The position numbers and the translations under genes are program-made. Shown piece after piece: positions 7,698 through 17,140 of a stretch of 64,000 bases of DNA. The notes under the pieces are model-generated. The model made no database searches. It saw only the letters and a list, made by a program, of their open reading frames with translations, and was not told the DNA's origin. Where the stretch lies: contig OY762448.1 of assembly GCA_963665705.1 (NCBI GenBank), positions 4,216,001-4,280,000 on the forward strand, given 5' to 3'. The stretch's first letter is position 1. Each line of letters opens with the position of its first letter. This stretch comes from Saccharicrinis sp963665705 (GTDB lineage Bacteria; Bacteroidota; Bacteroidia; Bacteroidales; Marinilabiliaceae).

Positions 7698-10328
7698 TTA
7701 TGATAACTTTTCCTCTACAAAAACTTTTGCTTTTTGAATAGCATTTTCTAGACCTTGAGCATTTTTCCCTCCTGCCGTTGCAAAGAAAGGTTGGCCACCG
7801 CCTCCTCCCTGGATCTCTTTAGAACAATCTCTGATTACTTCGACTGCATTAATTCTACCTGATTTTGCAAGGTCATCAGATGCAATAACACTTAATTGAG
7901 GTTTACCATTTACATTAGCCCCCAAAACAGCAACAAATTCATCCATTTCGTTTTTAATCTGAAATGCTAAATCTTTCAATTTATCCCCAAGCATTGAGTT
8001 TACATTTGCTACAATAACTTTAACTCCACCTATTTCAATAGCACTATCAATTAGATCACGCTTCTCAATATTGATGAAATTTTGCTTCATTGAATCAAGT
8101 TCTTTTCCCAGCTTACTATTATCATTCATCAATGACTCAATATTCTTCTGTAAATCTCCGGAAGATTTGAACATATCCTGAATTCCAAGTAATAAGTTGT
8201 GCTGAGCCATGATCATTTCTTCTGCTTTTTCTCCAGTAATGGCTTCAATTCTTCTAATACCTGCAGAAATAGATGATTCACTTAATATTTTAAAGAAACC
8301 AATTTCTCCAGTGTATTTAACGTGAGTACCTCCACAAAGTTCTATAGACTCACCATACTTAATAGCACGAACTAAGTCACCATACTTTTCTCCAAAAAGC
8401 ATCATTGCACCTAAATCATGCGCTTTAGCTACGGGAATCTCTCTCATCTCTTCTAAAGCATAATTAGCTCGGATCCTTTTATTTACAATTTTCTCCACTT
8501 GTTCAATTTCTTCACGAGTCATTTTTTGAAAGTGAGCAAAATCAAAACGTAAATAATCAGGATGTACTAAGGATCCTTTTTGTTCTACATGCGTTCCTAA
8601 AACTTCTCTTAATGCCTGATGCAATAAGTGAGTTCCTGTATGATTATTGGCTGTATTCTGACGCCTGTTGTTGTTAACATATGCCTTAAACTCACTTTTA
8701 ATATTTTTAGGAAGTTTTTTTGCAATGTGTACAATCAGATTATTCTCCTTTTTAGTATCAATAATCTCAACTTTTTCTAATCCATTATCAATATACCCAG
8801 TATCGCCTACCTGACCACCACTTTCGGCATAAAATGGAGTGATATTAAATACCAATTGATAAAGTGTTTTATTTTTAGAAGTTATCTTACGATATTTTGT
8901 AATCGTAATTTCACTCTCTAAATAATCATAACCAATAAACTCTTCAACATCATCCTGAACCAATGTTTCCCAGTCTTCAGTTTCAATTGCAGTCGCACTT
9001 CTTGCTCTTTGCTTTTGAGCTTCCATTTCCTTTTCAAATTCCTTACGATTTACCACAAGGTCATTTTCTTTCAAAATCAACTCTGTTAAATCTAATGGAA
9101 ATCCATAAGTATCATATAATTCAAAAGCAATCTTACCTTCAACTACCTTATAATTTCCTTCTTTGGTAGTTTTTATAATTTTATCAAGCATTGATATACC
9201 TGTAGCAAGAGTTCTTAAGAAGGATTCTTCTTCTTCTTTAATCACTTTTGTAATAAGCTCCTTCTGATTGTTTAATTCCGGATAATGATCACCCATGGAA
9301 TTTATTAGGGCAGGTAACAATTTATGCATAAAAGATTGACGTTGTCCTAAGAATGTATATCCATAACGAACTGCTCTACGTAAAATTCGTCGAATTACAT
9401 AACCCGCTTTATTGTTTGAAGGTAACTGACCATCTGTAATAGAAAAGGCAATAGTTCTAATATGATCTGCAATAACACGCATTGCAATATCAATTTCTTT
9501 ATTTTCTCCGTATTTTGTTTCTGTTACTTTAGCAATTTCACTAATTATTGGAGTAAATACATCGGTATCATAATTAGACTTTTTTCCTTGTAAAGCCATA
9601 CATAAACGCTCAAACCCCATTCCTGTATCCACATGTTTTTGTGGAAGAGACTCTAAATTACCATTAGCTTTGCGATTGTACTGAATAAATACAAGATTCC
9701 ATACCTCAATTACTTCCGGATGATCTTGATTAACTAATTCAGCTCCGCCTACTTTAGCAATTTCTTCATCAGATCTTAAATCAACATGAATTTCAGAGCA
9801 AGGGCCACATGGTCCCATATCCCCCATTTCCCAGAAGTTATCTTTTCTATTTCCATTTATAATTTTCTCTTCCGGCAAAAACGCTTTCCAATAATTATAT
9901 GCTTCCATATCTTTGTCGAGTTCCATTTCCTTGTCGCCCTCAAAAACAGTAACATATAATCTTGACTTATCTAACTTCAACACTTCGGTTAAAAACTCCC
10001 ATGCCCAACCGATCGCTTCCTTTTTAAAATAATCACCAAATGACCAGTTTCCTAGCATTTCAAACATAGTATGGTGATACGTATCATGCCCAACCTCCTC
10101 CAGATCATTATGTTTACCAGAAACTCGTAAACATTTTTGAGAGTTTGCCACTCTTGGAGAAAAAGGTTTGCTATTACCTAAAAATATATCTTTAAACTGG
10201 TTCATACCAGCATTGGTAAACATAAGGGTTGGATCGTTTTTCACCACCATAGGTGCTGACGATACAATTTGGTGCTGTTTTGACTCAAAAAACTCACAAA
10301 AGCTTTTTCTTACCTCAGAAGCATTCAT
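7698..10328 (-). CDS. alaS: Alanyl-tRNA synthetase
   Basis: This 876-residue protein has the normal family length. The class II catalytic core begins SEVRKSFCEFFESKQHQIV and includes the motif 2 region (FEMLGNWSFGDYF). The editing domain contains the zinc-binding HTGTHLLHQAL and CGGTH motifs. The C-Ala region ends with GGGGGQPFFATAGG, typical of the DHHA1 part. The enzyme charges tRNA-Ala and hydrolyses misacylated Ser- and Gly-tRNA-Ala. It stands alone with its own terminator, divergent from an M23 peptidase gene, and has a TACCTTTG box 56-63 bases upstream. Confidence 0.98.
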   Translation of the reverse strand: MNASEVRKSFCEFFESKQHQIVSSAPMVVKNDPTLMFTNAGMNQFKDIFLGNSKPFSPRVANSQKCLRVSGKHNDLEEVGHDTYHHTMFEMLGNWSFGDYFKKEAIGWAWEFLTEVLKLDKSRLYVTVFEGDKEMELDKDMEAYNYWKAFLPEEKIINGNRKDNFWEMGDMGPCGPCSEIHVDLRSDEEIAKVGGAELVNQDHPEVIEVWNLVFIQYNRKANGNLESLPQKHVDTGMGFERLCMALQGKKSNYDTDVFTPIISEIAKVTETKYGENKEIDIAMRVIADHIRTIAFSITDGQLPSNNKAGYVIRRILRRAVRYGYTFLGQRQSFMHKLLPALINSMGDHYPELNNQKELITKVIKEEEESFLRTLATGISMLDKIIKTTKEGNYKVVEGKIAFELYDTYGFPLDLTELILKENDLVVNRKEFEKEMEAQKQRARSATAIETEDWETLVQDDVEEFIGYDYLESEITITKYRKITSKNKTLYQLVFNITPFYAESGGQVGDTGYIDNGLEKVEIIDTKKENNLIVHIAKKLPKNIKSEFKAYVNNNRRQNTANNHTGTHLLHQALREVLGTHVEQKGSLVHPDYLRFDFAHFQKMTREEIEQVEKIVNKRIRANYALEEMREIPVAKAHDLGAMMLFGEKYGDLVRAIKYGESIELCGGTHVKYTGEIGFFKILSESSISAGIRRIEAITGEKAEEMIMAQHNLLLGIQDMFKSSGDLQKNIESLMNDNSKLGKELDSMKQNFINIEKRDLIDSAIEIGGVKVIVANVNSMLGDKLKDLAFQIKNEMDEFVAVLGANVNGKPQLSVIASDDLAKSGRINAVEVIRDCSKEIQGGGGGQPFFATAGGKNAQGLENAIQKAKVFVEEKLS

Positions 10329-10380
10329 ATTTATTAAATCTTATCGTTTTTATTTTGCGAATATACACTAACTTTGGAAG

Positions 10381-10410
10381 TTGCAAAGGTAGATTATTTA
10401 ACTAATTTTG
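10381..10410 (+). promoter_or_regulatory. Promoter of the M23 peptidase gene
   Basis: TTG at 10381-10383 is followed by 19 bases and then TAATTTTG at 10403-10410. This is the Bacteroidota -33/-7 arrangement, 53 bases before the ATG. Confidence 0.6.
10384..10391 (-). promoter_or_regulatory. Putative -7 promoter box for alaS
   Basis: The minus strand reads TACCTTTG, matching TAnnTTTG, 56 bases before the alaS ATG. It overlaps the promoter of the divergent M23 gene, so the two promoters lie almost back to back. Confidence 0.5.
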
Positions 10411-10463
10411 CAGCGTTTAACAGGTAAAAATCCTATTAAAAAGAATTAAAACTTATTTCATAT

Positions 10464-11435
10464 ATGTCAAAAGTTAAATTTAGATACAATCCAGATACAC
10501 TAAGTTATGACAAAATAGAAACCGGTTTTAAGTACTATTTATCAAGAGTTTTCTTTCATTTCTTTTTTGGAGCCTTACTGGGATTAGTTTACTTTTTTGC
10601 TTACACTTATTTTATTGACAGTCCGAAAGAAAAGAGATTAATCAGAGAAAACGCCCGATTAACAACTCAATTTGAGATACTAAGTAAGCGCCTGGATGAG
10701 ACAACAAAAGTTTTGGATGACATTCAGTTACGTGATGAAAATATTTACAGAGTAATTTTCCAGGCTGACTCTATTCCTTACTCAATACGTAAGGCCGGAT
10801 TTGGTGGAGTTAACAGATATGAACCCCTTGAAGATTTAGATAATTCTAAATTAGTGATCTCCACTGCAAAAAAACTTGATATTATTGTTAAACAAGCCTA
10901 TGTGCAATCTAAATCGTTTGATGAAATTATAGAATTAGCAAAGAGAAATGAAGATTTATTAAAATGCACTCCGGCTATAATGCCTATTTCCAATAAAGAC
11001 TTAAAACGAACTGCCAGCGGTTGGGGATACAGAATTCATCCTATATATAAAACACGTAAGTTTCATTCAGGGATGGATTTCACAGCTCCTACCGGAACTG
11101 ATATTTATGCAACCGGAGATGGAAAAATCAGTAAAATAACCAGAGAAAAAACTGGATATGGTAATCGGGTTGAAGTTGATCATGGATTTGGGTTTAAAAC
11201 TTTATATGCTCACATGAGTGCGTTTAATGTTAAACTTGGACAAAAAGTTAAAAGAGGAGATGTGATAGGTTTTGTTGGAAGTACAGGAACATCTACGGCT
11301 CCTCACCTGCACTATGAAGTCATTGTGAAAAATAAAAAAGTTAATCCTTCTCATTATTATTTTAACGACTTAACAGCTGAGGAGTACGAAGAAATGATTC
11401 GCATGTCTTCAAATTCTAACCAAACTTTTGATTAA
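10464..11435 (+). CDS. Membrane-anchored M23 (LytM) peptidoglycan endopeptidase
   Basis: The 323-residue protein has a short cytoplasmic N-terminus, one membrane helix (about 30-52) and a coiled-coil stretch (about 55-90). A C-terminal LytM domain spans about 180-305. The zinc ligands H201 and D205 (HSGMD) and the H281-L-H283 pair are present, as is H250, so the peptidase should be active. It should face the periplasm and cleave peptide cross-links in the wall. In Bacteroidota such proteins act in cell growth, division or separation; which applies here cannot be told. It is monocistronic and divergent from alaS. Confidence 0.9.
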   Translation: MSKVKFRYNPDTLSYDKIETGFKYYLSRVFFHFFFGALLGLVYFFAYTYFIDSPKEKRLIRENARLTTQFEILSKRLDETTKVLDDIQLRDENIYRVIFQADSIPYSIRKAGFGGVNRYEPLEDLDNSKLVISTAKKLDIIVKQAYVQSKSFDEIIELAKRNEDLLKCTPAIMPISNKDLKRTASGWGYRIHPIYKTRKFHSGMDFTAPTGTDIYATGDGKISKITREKTGYGNRVEVDHGFGFKTLYAHMSAFNVKLGQKVKRGDVIGFVGSTGTSTAPHLHYEVIVKNKKVNPSHYYFNDLTAEEYEEMIRMSSNSNQTFD

Positions 11436-11588
11436 TTTCAACACATGATATCATTATCAATCAGTTGTACTTTAATAAAAATTTCATACAAAATCTATTT
11501 TACTACAATCTGTTAACATGGATTAAGTTCATTGGCTTCATTTTTTTTCCTATATTTATTAGGAAAACATCATTCAGAACTAATATGA

Positions 11589-12425
11589 ATGACCATGAAA
11601 AGCCTTTTGCAGAAAAACATCATTCTTGACAACCACAATTTAGTTTATTACGAAGCTGGAGAAGGAACTCCTATCCTCTTTATTCATGGAATTTCAACCT
11701 ATTCCTTTATTTGGAGAAATATTGCTCCGGCATTTATTACAAATTATAAAGTTATTGTAGTAGATTTATTTGGATGTGGAAAATCGGATTTAAGAACCGA
11801 CATTTCTTTTAGTCTTTCTAATCATGCTCATTATTTACTTATGTTAATGGACGAACTTAAAATTAAGACATTCCATATCGTTAGTCATGATGTTGGAGGT
11901 GGAATTGCTCAAATAATAAGTTCACAAAACCCGCAAAGAATTTTATCAACCACACTAATAAACACAGTTGCATATAAGTTTTGGCCAGTTCAACCTATTA
12001 TTACCATGAGAACACCCATAATAAGACAATTAGCAGCTGCCACATTAGACTCATGGTCATTAAAACTCATTGTAAAACGAGGATTATATCATTCAAGTTC
12101 CTTTACTAATGAGTTGGTAGCTTTATTTAAAAAAGGAATTCAATCAAAAGAAGGACGAAAAGCCTTTCTTCATTTTGCGCAGTGTTTAAACAATAATGAC
12201 TTAACAAGTATATCGAACAAATTACATAGCATTGATGTTCCATTTTTTGTTATCAGAGGAGCTGCTGATGTATATCTAAGTTCTGCAATAACTCAGGCAT
12301 TAGTAGATCATTTAAAAAAATGTGATTCTAAAATTATTCAAACAGCAGGTCATTTTGCTCAGGAAGACGAACCTCAAATAATTATTGACGAAATAAGTAG
12401 CTTTATTCAACTGAATGAAAGATAA
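11589..12425 (+). CDS. Alpha/beta-hydrolase with Asp nucleophile (haloalkane dehalogenase/epoxide hydrolase-like)
   Basis: This 278-residue cytoplasmic alpha/beta-hydrolase has the oxyanion HG at 33-34. Its nucleophile elbow reads VSHDVGGG, with Asp101 in the nucleophile position. The likely acid is D227 (RGAADVYL) and the histidine is H255 in AGHFAQEDEP. This triad is typical of haloalkane dehalogenases and epoxide hydrolases. However, the halide-binding residues of dehalogenases are missing: HGN is HGI, and the Trp after the nucleophile is Val. The substrate is therefore open. The start is uncertain between the ATGs at 11589 and 11595. Its last 11 bases overlap a histidine kinase gene, so hydrolase and kinase are co-expressed and may be functionally linked. 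Confidence 0.8.
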   Translation: MTMKSLLQKNIILDNHNLVYYEAGEGTPILFIHGISTYSFIWRNIAPAFITNYKVIVVDLFGCGKSDLRTDISFSLSNHAHYLLMLMDELKIKTFHIVSHDVGGGIAQIISSQNPQRILSTTLINTVAYKFWPVQPIITMRTPIIRQLAAATLDSWSLKLIVKRGLYHSSSFTNELVALFKKGIQSKEGRKAFLHFAQCLNNNDLTSISNKLHSIDVPFFVIRGAADVYLSSAITQALVDHLKKCDSKIIQTAGHFAQEDEPQIIIDEISSFIQLNER

Positions 12426-13860
12426 TACTGATTATAAAGCCAAGTTAGAGCAACTTCAGGAGTATATTACTAAACTTGAAGAAGATAATAATATACTGGC
12501 AAATAGAGCTGAGGAAATTTTACTTTTAAATTTGATAAGTAATGCCATATCGTCTATTGACGATGAAGAAAAACTGATTGATGAATTACTGGAAAAAATA
12601 TCAATATTAAAAAATCAGACACTATGCTGCTGTTACTCAAAATCAATTGATGGCTACAGACTTATTTCAGATTATTTCATTGGTGATTACAATATAGAAA
12701 AATCATCTACCATTGTTTTAAATGAATGTATTGAAAAGGAATTACACTCAAAACAAGTTTATACCAGTTTACTAAGTCAATGTAAATTTGATAGCAAATG
12801 GAATTTCCCTATAAAAAATGCAGATTCATCTATCATACTTATTATTCCTTTTGAAAGTCAATGGATAAAACAAGGTGTGTTTATTTTTCTTAGCGATAAC
12901 AAAGAGCAGTATTTAAGTGATGACATAATAATTATTCAACAAGCTATAAGAATTATCCTGGATAAAATAGATAAATTATCATATATAAAAAAGATCGAAT
13001 ATTTAAATCAAAGTTTGGAGTCTAAAGTTGAGCAAAGAACAAAAGAGCTATCTGAAATAAATAAAAAATTAATTGTAGAAATAAATGAACGACATACTAT
13101 AGAATTAAAACTACGTGAAGCACGAGATAAAGCTCAAGAATCAGAAAGATTAAAATCAGCATTTTTGGCCAACATGAGTCATGAAATAAGAACTCCTATG
13201 AATGCAATTGTTGGTTTTAGTGAGATATTATCAAGCAGTTTATGTAATGACATAGAGATAAGAGATTATACTGAATTAATATATTCAAACTCTTTATCAT
13301 TACTTAACCTTATTAATGATTTACTTGATTTCTCAAAAATAGAGGCTAATCAACTGGTCATCCAAAAAAACTACTATAATCTTGGTAAAATATTTTCCGA
13401 CTTAGAAATTATTACATCACACCTCATTAAGCAATATAAAAAGGAGCAACTCTCTTTTATCATCTCTAATAATAAAGCAAGCAAAGACATTTATATTTAC
13501 ACTGATAATTTACGATTAAAACAAATACTGTTAAACCTTATAAGCAATGCGATTAAATTTTCTTCAAAAGGTGAAATAAAACTTAATTATTATAACAAAG
13601 GCGACCAATTTTTCTTTGAAGTTAGTGATGAAGGTATTGGGATTGATAAAGAACAACACGATTTAATATTTAATAGATTTACAAGAATAACGAGCCATGT
13701 AAAAAAACCTATCATGGGTAATGGTCTTGGTCTTACAATTACAAGAAACCTGGTTGAAATGCTTGGCGGAAATATTTCTGTTGACTCAAAATTAGGCCAT
13801 GGCGCTGTATTTATGTTTTCTATTGATGTAAGTAAAGATAACGCTCAAAAAAGTCTTTAA
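12415..13860 (+). CDS. Soluble hybrid-less sensor histidine kinase coupled to the hydrolase
   Basis: This 481-residue kinase has no transmembrane segment. It opens with a coiled coil (about 5-35), then a GAF-like region (about 38-180) with a run of three cysteines (C71-C73), then a second coiled coil (about 195-245). The HisKA domain has H256 in MSHEIRTPMNAIVG. The ATPase domain shows NLISNAIKFS, DEGIGI and GNGLGLTITRN. There is no receiver domain and no adjacent response regulator, so the output partner must lie elsewhere. It overlaps the preceding hydrolase gene by 11 bases. Sensing of a small cytosolic molecule is plausible. Calling the sensor region GAF is based on size and layout, not on a clear motif. 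Confidence 0.85.
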   Translation: MKDNTDYKAKLEQLQEYITKLEEDNNILANRAEEILLLNLISNAISSIDDEEKLIDELLEKISILKNQTLCCCYSKSIDGYRLISDYFIGDYNIEKSSTIVLNECIEKELHSKQVYTSLLSQCKFDSKWNFPIKNADSSIILIIPFESQWIKQGVFIFLSDNKEQYLSDDIIIIQQAIRIILDKIDKLSYIKKIEYLNQSLESKVEQRTKELSEINKKLIVEINERHTIELKLREARDKAQESERLKSAFLANMSHEIRTPMNAIVGFSEILSSSLCNDIEIRDYTELIYSNSLSLLNLINDLLDFSKIEANQLVIQKNYYNLGKIFSDLEIITSHLIKQYKKEQLSFIISNNKASKDIYIYTDNLRLKQILLNLISNAIKFSSKGEIKLNYYNKGDQFFFEVSDEGIGIDKEQHDLIFNRFTRITSHVKKPIMGNGLGLTITRNLVEMLGGNISVDSKLGHGAVFMFSIDVSKDNAQKSL

Positions 13861-13882
13861 TAACTGTATAAACAATAAAAAA

Positions 13883-13910
13883 GCCAGCTCCATCGCAAGA
13901 TGAAGCCAGC
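13883..13910 (-). terminator. Terminator of the arabinofuranosidase gene
   Basis: On the minus strand a 12-base stem forms around the loop TTGC with three G-U wobbles, followed by six T residues. On the plus strand the same positions become A-C mismatches. The hairpin is therefore specific to minus-strand transcripts. Confidence 0.7.
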
Positions 13911-13942
13911 CTAACAAAATCCAAATAAATAAATTCTTATAC

Positions 13943-15925
13943 CTACCTTTGTTTTACGCTGATTACAGATAGTGAGTAAGGATCTAAATCCAATTTTATA
14001 GTATTTCCAGAAACTTTTACCCCCTTATTCACTGGAACGATATTATCAGGTTTCTCCAACGTATTAATTAAATCAAGATCTTCACTTCCAATTACTGTCA
14101 TTGTAGCTTTTGAGATAAATTTCTTAGACGAGTTTAGCTCAAAAACTGTACTTTTTACCTCCTTGTTATTATTAACTACTTTAATAATTACCTCCTTTGT
14201 GTTAGCATCCCAAACCGATGATGCAAAAACCCCTCCTTGTCCTGTTAAATCTTTACCATCTGCTTTTGTAGACAATAAATCAGTACCTGCATTTACACCA
14301 AATAATTGTTGCACATAATAATTGGGTGTTGCTAATGAATTTAAATTATCAAACCAAATCAAATCAGGACGCCATTGCCATCCTTCAACATGAGCAAAAA
14401 GAGGTGCATACGAACACATATAAACCACATCTGCATTACGCTCCAAACCTGTCATAAAAGCAGCTTCAGACAATGCACAATGCCAGCTATTTGTATTATC
14501 TGGGCTACAAACTTCTACATTTTGTGCAGCATACTCTCCAGCAAATATTTTATACGAATTTCTGTCGTAATTATCATATCGGGTGGCATTATCAAAAAAC
14601 CATTGAGGAGACCTGTAATAATGCTCATCCACAATTGGTGCACTAAAATTCTTCAATTCACCTTTGGCATAATGAAATAAATTATCATCTGGGAACGGAC
14701 CTGTTGTTGAGATGATTTTAACTTCTGGGTATTTTGCCATGATGGCCTGTTCAAAAATAGCATAACGCTCAAAATACTGAGGGCCCCATTGCTCATTACC
14801 AATACCAATATATTCCATTCCAAAAGATTCCGGATGGCCCATTTCGGCTCGTAATTTACCCCATTTAGTGTCTGTAGTACCATTAGCAAATTCTATCAAA
14901 TCTAGCGCATCCTGTACATAAGGTTCTAATTCATCCAAAGGAACAACTTCTGCAGTATTAAACTGACAGGCCATACCACAATTGATAATAGGTACTGGCT
15001 CTGCACCAATATCTTCTGATAATAAGAAATACTCATAAAATCCTAATCCAAAAGTTTGGAAATAATCAGGTGTTAATCGATGGTCAAACTGGGTATTCCA
15101 GCGATTTACAATCATTGTTCTATCTTCGACATCACCAACAGTTGTTTTCCACTGGTAACGTTTAGTAAGATCTCTTCCCTCAACAATACAACCACCAGGA
15201 AAACGGAAAAATCCAGGATTTAAATCAGCAAGTTTCTGGACTAAATCAGCCCTTAAACCACCTTTTCTATTTTTCCAGGTATCTGCAGGAAATAGTGAAA
15301 CCATATCAAAATTAATTTCGCCACTTCCTTCAAAGCGTAATTTTAATTTTGCTTTAAGATCCGTTTTAGAACAACCAATACTAACTTCATATTTATTCCA
15401 ATCCTTACTTTTAAAATCTATTGATGCATTTCCTATTTCTTCACCGGACGAACTCAACAAAGTAATGATCGCTTTAATTTTTGCATCATCAACCAATGAA
15501 GCAATTATTGAGAAATTATAGGTGTTATTTTCTTTTACACCCATACCTCTGAAACCTTCATTAATCATATTTAATCCAGCATTATCACCTGATAATTTAA
15601 CGCTGCCATAACGAGGATTTTGAGGATTTTGAGAACTTCGGTTTGAGACAATAAAACTTGAAGCATTCAAAGAAAATGCATCACCATCAATCTCCCATCC
15701 CATATCAGGTTTAGTGAACTCAAAAGAACGATTTTTCACCATCTCTGCATACAGACCTCCATCTGCCGCAAAATTTATATCCTCAAAAAAAATCCCCCAC
15801 ATAGAAGGTTGAATTTTCGCTGTAGGTTTATCAACATCTATTTTAATGGATTGACTGTAGATTTGAAAAGTTGCTGTAACAAAGAATAAGATTACACCAA
15901 CCGCAATTTTCAATTTGTTTTTCAC
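13943..15925 (-). CDS. Exported alpha-L-arabinofuranosidase, GH51
   Basis: This 660-residue protein has a signal peptide (about 1-25) and the GH51 N-terminal motif PSMWGIFFEDINFAADGG. An embedded carbohydrate-binding-like insert spans about 80-215. The TIM barrel contains RFPGGCIVEG. The acid/base is E378 (GIGNEQWG) and the likely nucleophile is E464 (IFAGEY). It should release terminal arabinose from arabinan or arabinoxylan in the periplasm or at the surface. No SusC/SusD pair or other glycosidase is adjacent, so this is an isolated gene and not part of a polysaccharide utilisation locus. Family assignment is firm. Confidence 0.93.
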   Translation of the reverse strand: MKNKLKIAVGVILFFVTATFQIYSQSIKIDVDKPTAKIQPSMWGIFFEDINFAADGGLYAEMVKNRSFEFTKPDMGWEIDGDAFSLNASSFIVSNRSSQNPQNPRYGSVKLSGDNAGLNMINEGFRGMGVKENNTYNFSIIASLVDDAKIKAIITLLSSSGEEIGNASIDFKSKDWNKYEVSIGCSKTDLKAKLKLRFEGSGEINFDMVSLFPADTWKNRKGGLRADLVQKLADLNPGFFRFPGGCIVEGRDLTKRYQWKTTVGDVEDRTMIVNRWNTQFDHRLTPDYFQTFGLGFYEYFLLSEDIGAEPVPIINCGMACQFNTAEVVPLDELEPYVQDALDLIEFANGTTDTKWGKLRAEMGHPESFGMEYIGIGNEQWGPQYFERYAIFEQAIMAKYPEVKIISTTGPFPDDNLFHYAKGELKNFSAPIVDEHYYRSPQWFFDNATRYDNYDRNSYKIFAGEYAAQNVEVCSPDNTNSWHCALSEAAFMTGLERNADVVYMCSYAPLFAHVEGWQWRPDLIWFDNLNSLATPNYYVQQLFGVNAGTDLLSTKADGKDLTGQGGVFASSVWDANTKEVIIKVVNNNKEVKSTVFELNSSKKFISKATMTVIGSEDLDLINTLEKPDNIVPVNKGVKVSGNTIKLDLDPYSLSVISVKQR

Positions 15926-16332
15926 GCTGAATTATTTTAACAATTACAATAATACTTATGCTAATTAAGGATATTTGAATCCTTCCTCTAAATCAAAAAA
16001 TTAATGTATTGATGAAATTACAACATTGTGATGAAATAATATATTTACCAAATCATAAATACAGAATAGTACTAATGAAATCAACAATAATCCTCATATT
16101 AACATATAGAAAGAAACACTTGATATAAATTTTCGATTTCAGAATTTTTGGTAAAAAAATACAAATTTCGGGATACAATTAAATATTCGATTATTACACA
16201 AAGACTTATCCTAACAAATAATTAGATGTACATATCTTGAAGTATCATTGCAAATGAATAGAATAAACACTATTTCATTTCAATATTGATTTTATGATAG
16301 ATTGAATGCAGAATTACACTAATCCATATAGT
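15926..16332. other. Gene-free gap between GH51 and an unknown gene
   Basis: These 407 AT-rich bases hold no supported gene, hairpin terminator or exact TAnnTTTG box on either strand. The GH51 promoter presumably lies here but I cannot place it. Confidence 0.4.
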
Positions 16333-17079
16333 TTATTTTATTAACCACACTTTCAGTAAATCATATATTGCAGCAGATATTATACTCATAAATATACCAG
16401 TAAAAAAAGTAATTATAATTGAAACCAGTGGATTCTGCTTCACAAAATCCATCAGTTTAATATATACTGCCTTTTTTATTTTCAGTATTTCCTTTTCAGC
16501 TCTGTCAATAATATATTTTGGCACTTTTTCCTGAACCTTACCATCCAGCTTAATTTTACAATCGGGACAAATATGCGGTTTATCTAATGAATATATCAAC
16601 TCTGACTTATTACTATTAAAATCAAAAATACATCCTCTGGTATCATCGTGAGTAAAATTTGTTTTTTCACTCATTAAAGGAATACGATTTCCATACATAA
16701 GATAAACAAACAAATACCGGTATATATTACGGATGATATAATTTTCAAAATCAATATTTTCATTTCGAAGAATATCAGATACCTCTTTTAACGTAATTAC
16801 AATTCTATTATGACTTAATCTTCGTGCATAATAACCTTCTTGCAATGGAACATTGGTAATTGCTAATAAAAAATCATAATCAGGCTCTACAGGCAATTCC
16901 TTTTCTAAAGTTTGGTCAGAATATCCATGAAAATCAATATCTGAATCCATCTGAAAAGTAAACTGCGCTACTTTAGAACTGATCTCAAAAAGATCAGATT
17001 TCCAGGAAGTAATTCTTTTATGACTTATGGGAAATGGAACATACCCCAACTGAGCAATCTTGATTTTTATTCTTTTCAT
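16333..17079 (-). CDS. Unrecognised protein with HDDTRGC motif, CPDC pair and C-terminal membrane anchor
   Basis: This 248-residue protein has no signal peptide. A conserved-looking block HDDTRGCIFDFN lies at residues 144-155 and a Cys pair CPDC at 171-174. Together with C150 and H144 these could bind a metal. One hydrophobic helix (about 218-240) near the C-terminus would tail-anchor the protein, with the main domain in the cytoplasm. I do not recognise a named family and assign no function. The gene is 61 bases downstream of the TPR-like gene and may be the last of an operon. Base composition matches its neighbours. Confidence 0.7.
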   Translation of the reverse strand: MKRIKIKIAQLGYVPFPISHKRITSWKSDLFEISSKVAQFTFQMDSDIDFHGYSDQTLEKELPVEPDYDFLLAITNVPLQEGYYARRLSHNRIVITLKEVSDILRNENIDFENYIIRNIYRYLFVYLMYGNRIPLMSEKTNFTHDDTRGCIFDFNSNKSELIYSLDKPHICPDCKIKLDGKVQEKVPKYIIDRAEKEILKIKKAVYIKLMDFVKQNPLVSIIITFFTGIFMSIISAAIYDLLKVWLIK

Positions 17080-17140
17080 TATCCGTTAAAACAGGTAAAA
17101 CCATTACAACTTGTCTAAAGTATGTAAATATACAATATTG

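Noticed and set aside
11589..12425. Calling the hydrolase a haloalkane dehalogenase
   Set aside because: The Asp nucleophile and the histidine motif fit, but the halide-binding Asn and Trp positions are replaced, so only the broader family is stated.
13943..15925. Polysaccharide utilisation locus around the GH51 gene
   Set aside because: No SusC/SusD, other glycosidase or sugar-sensing regulator lies next to it.
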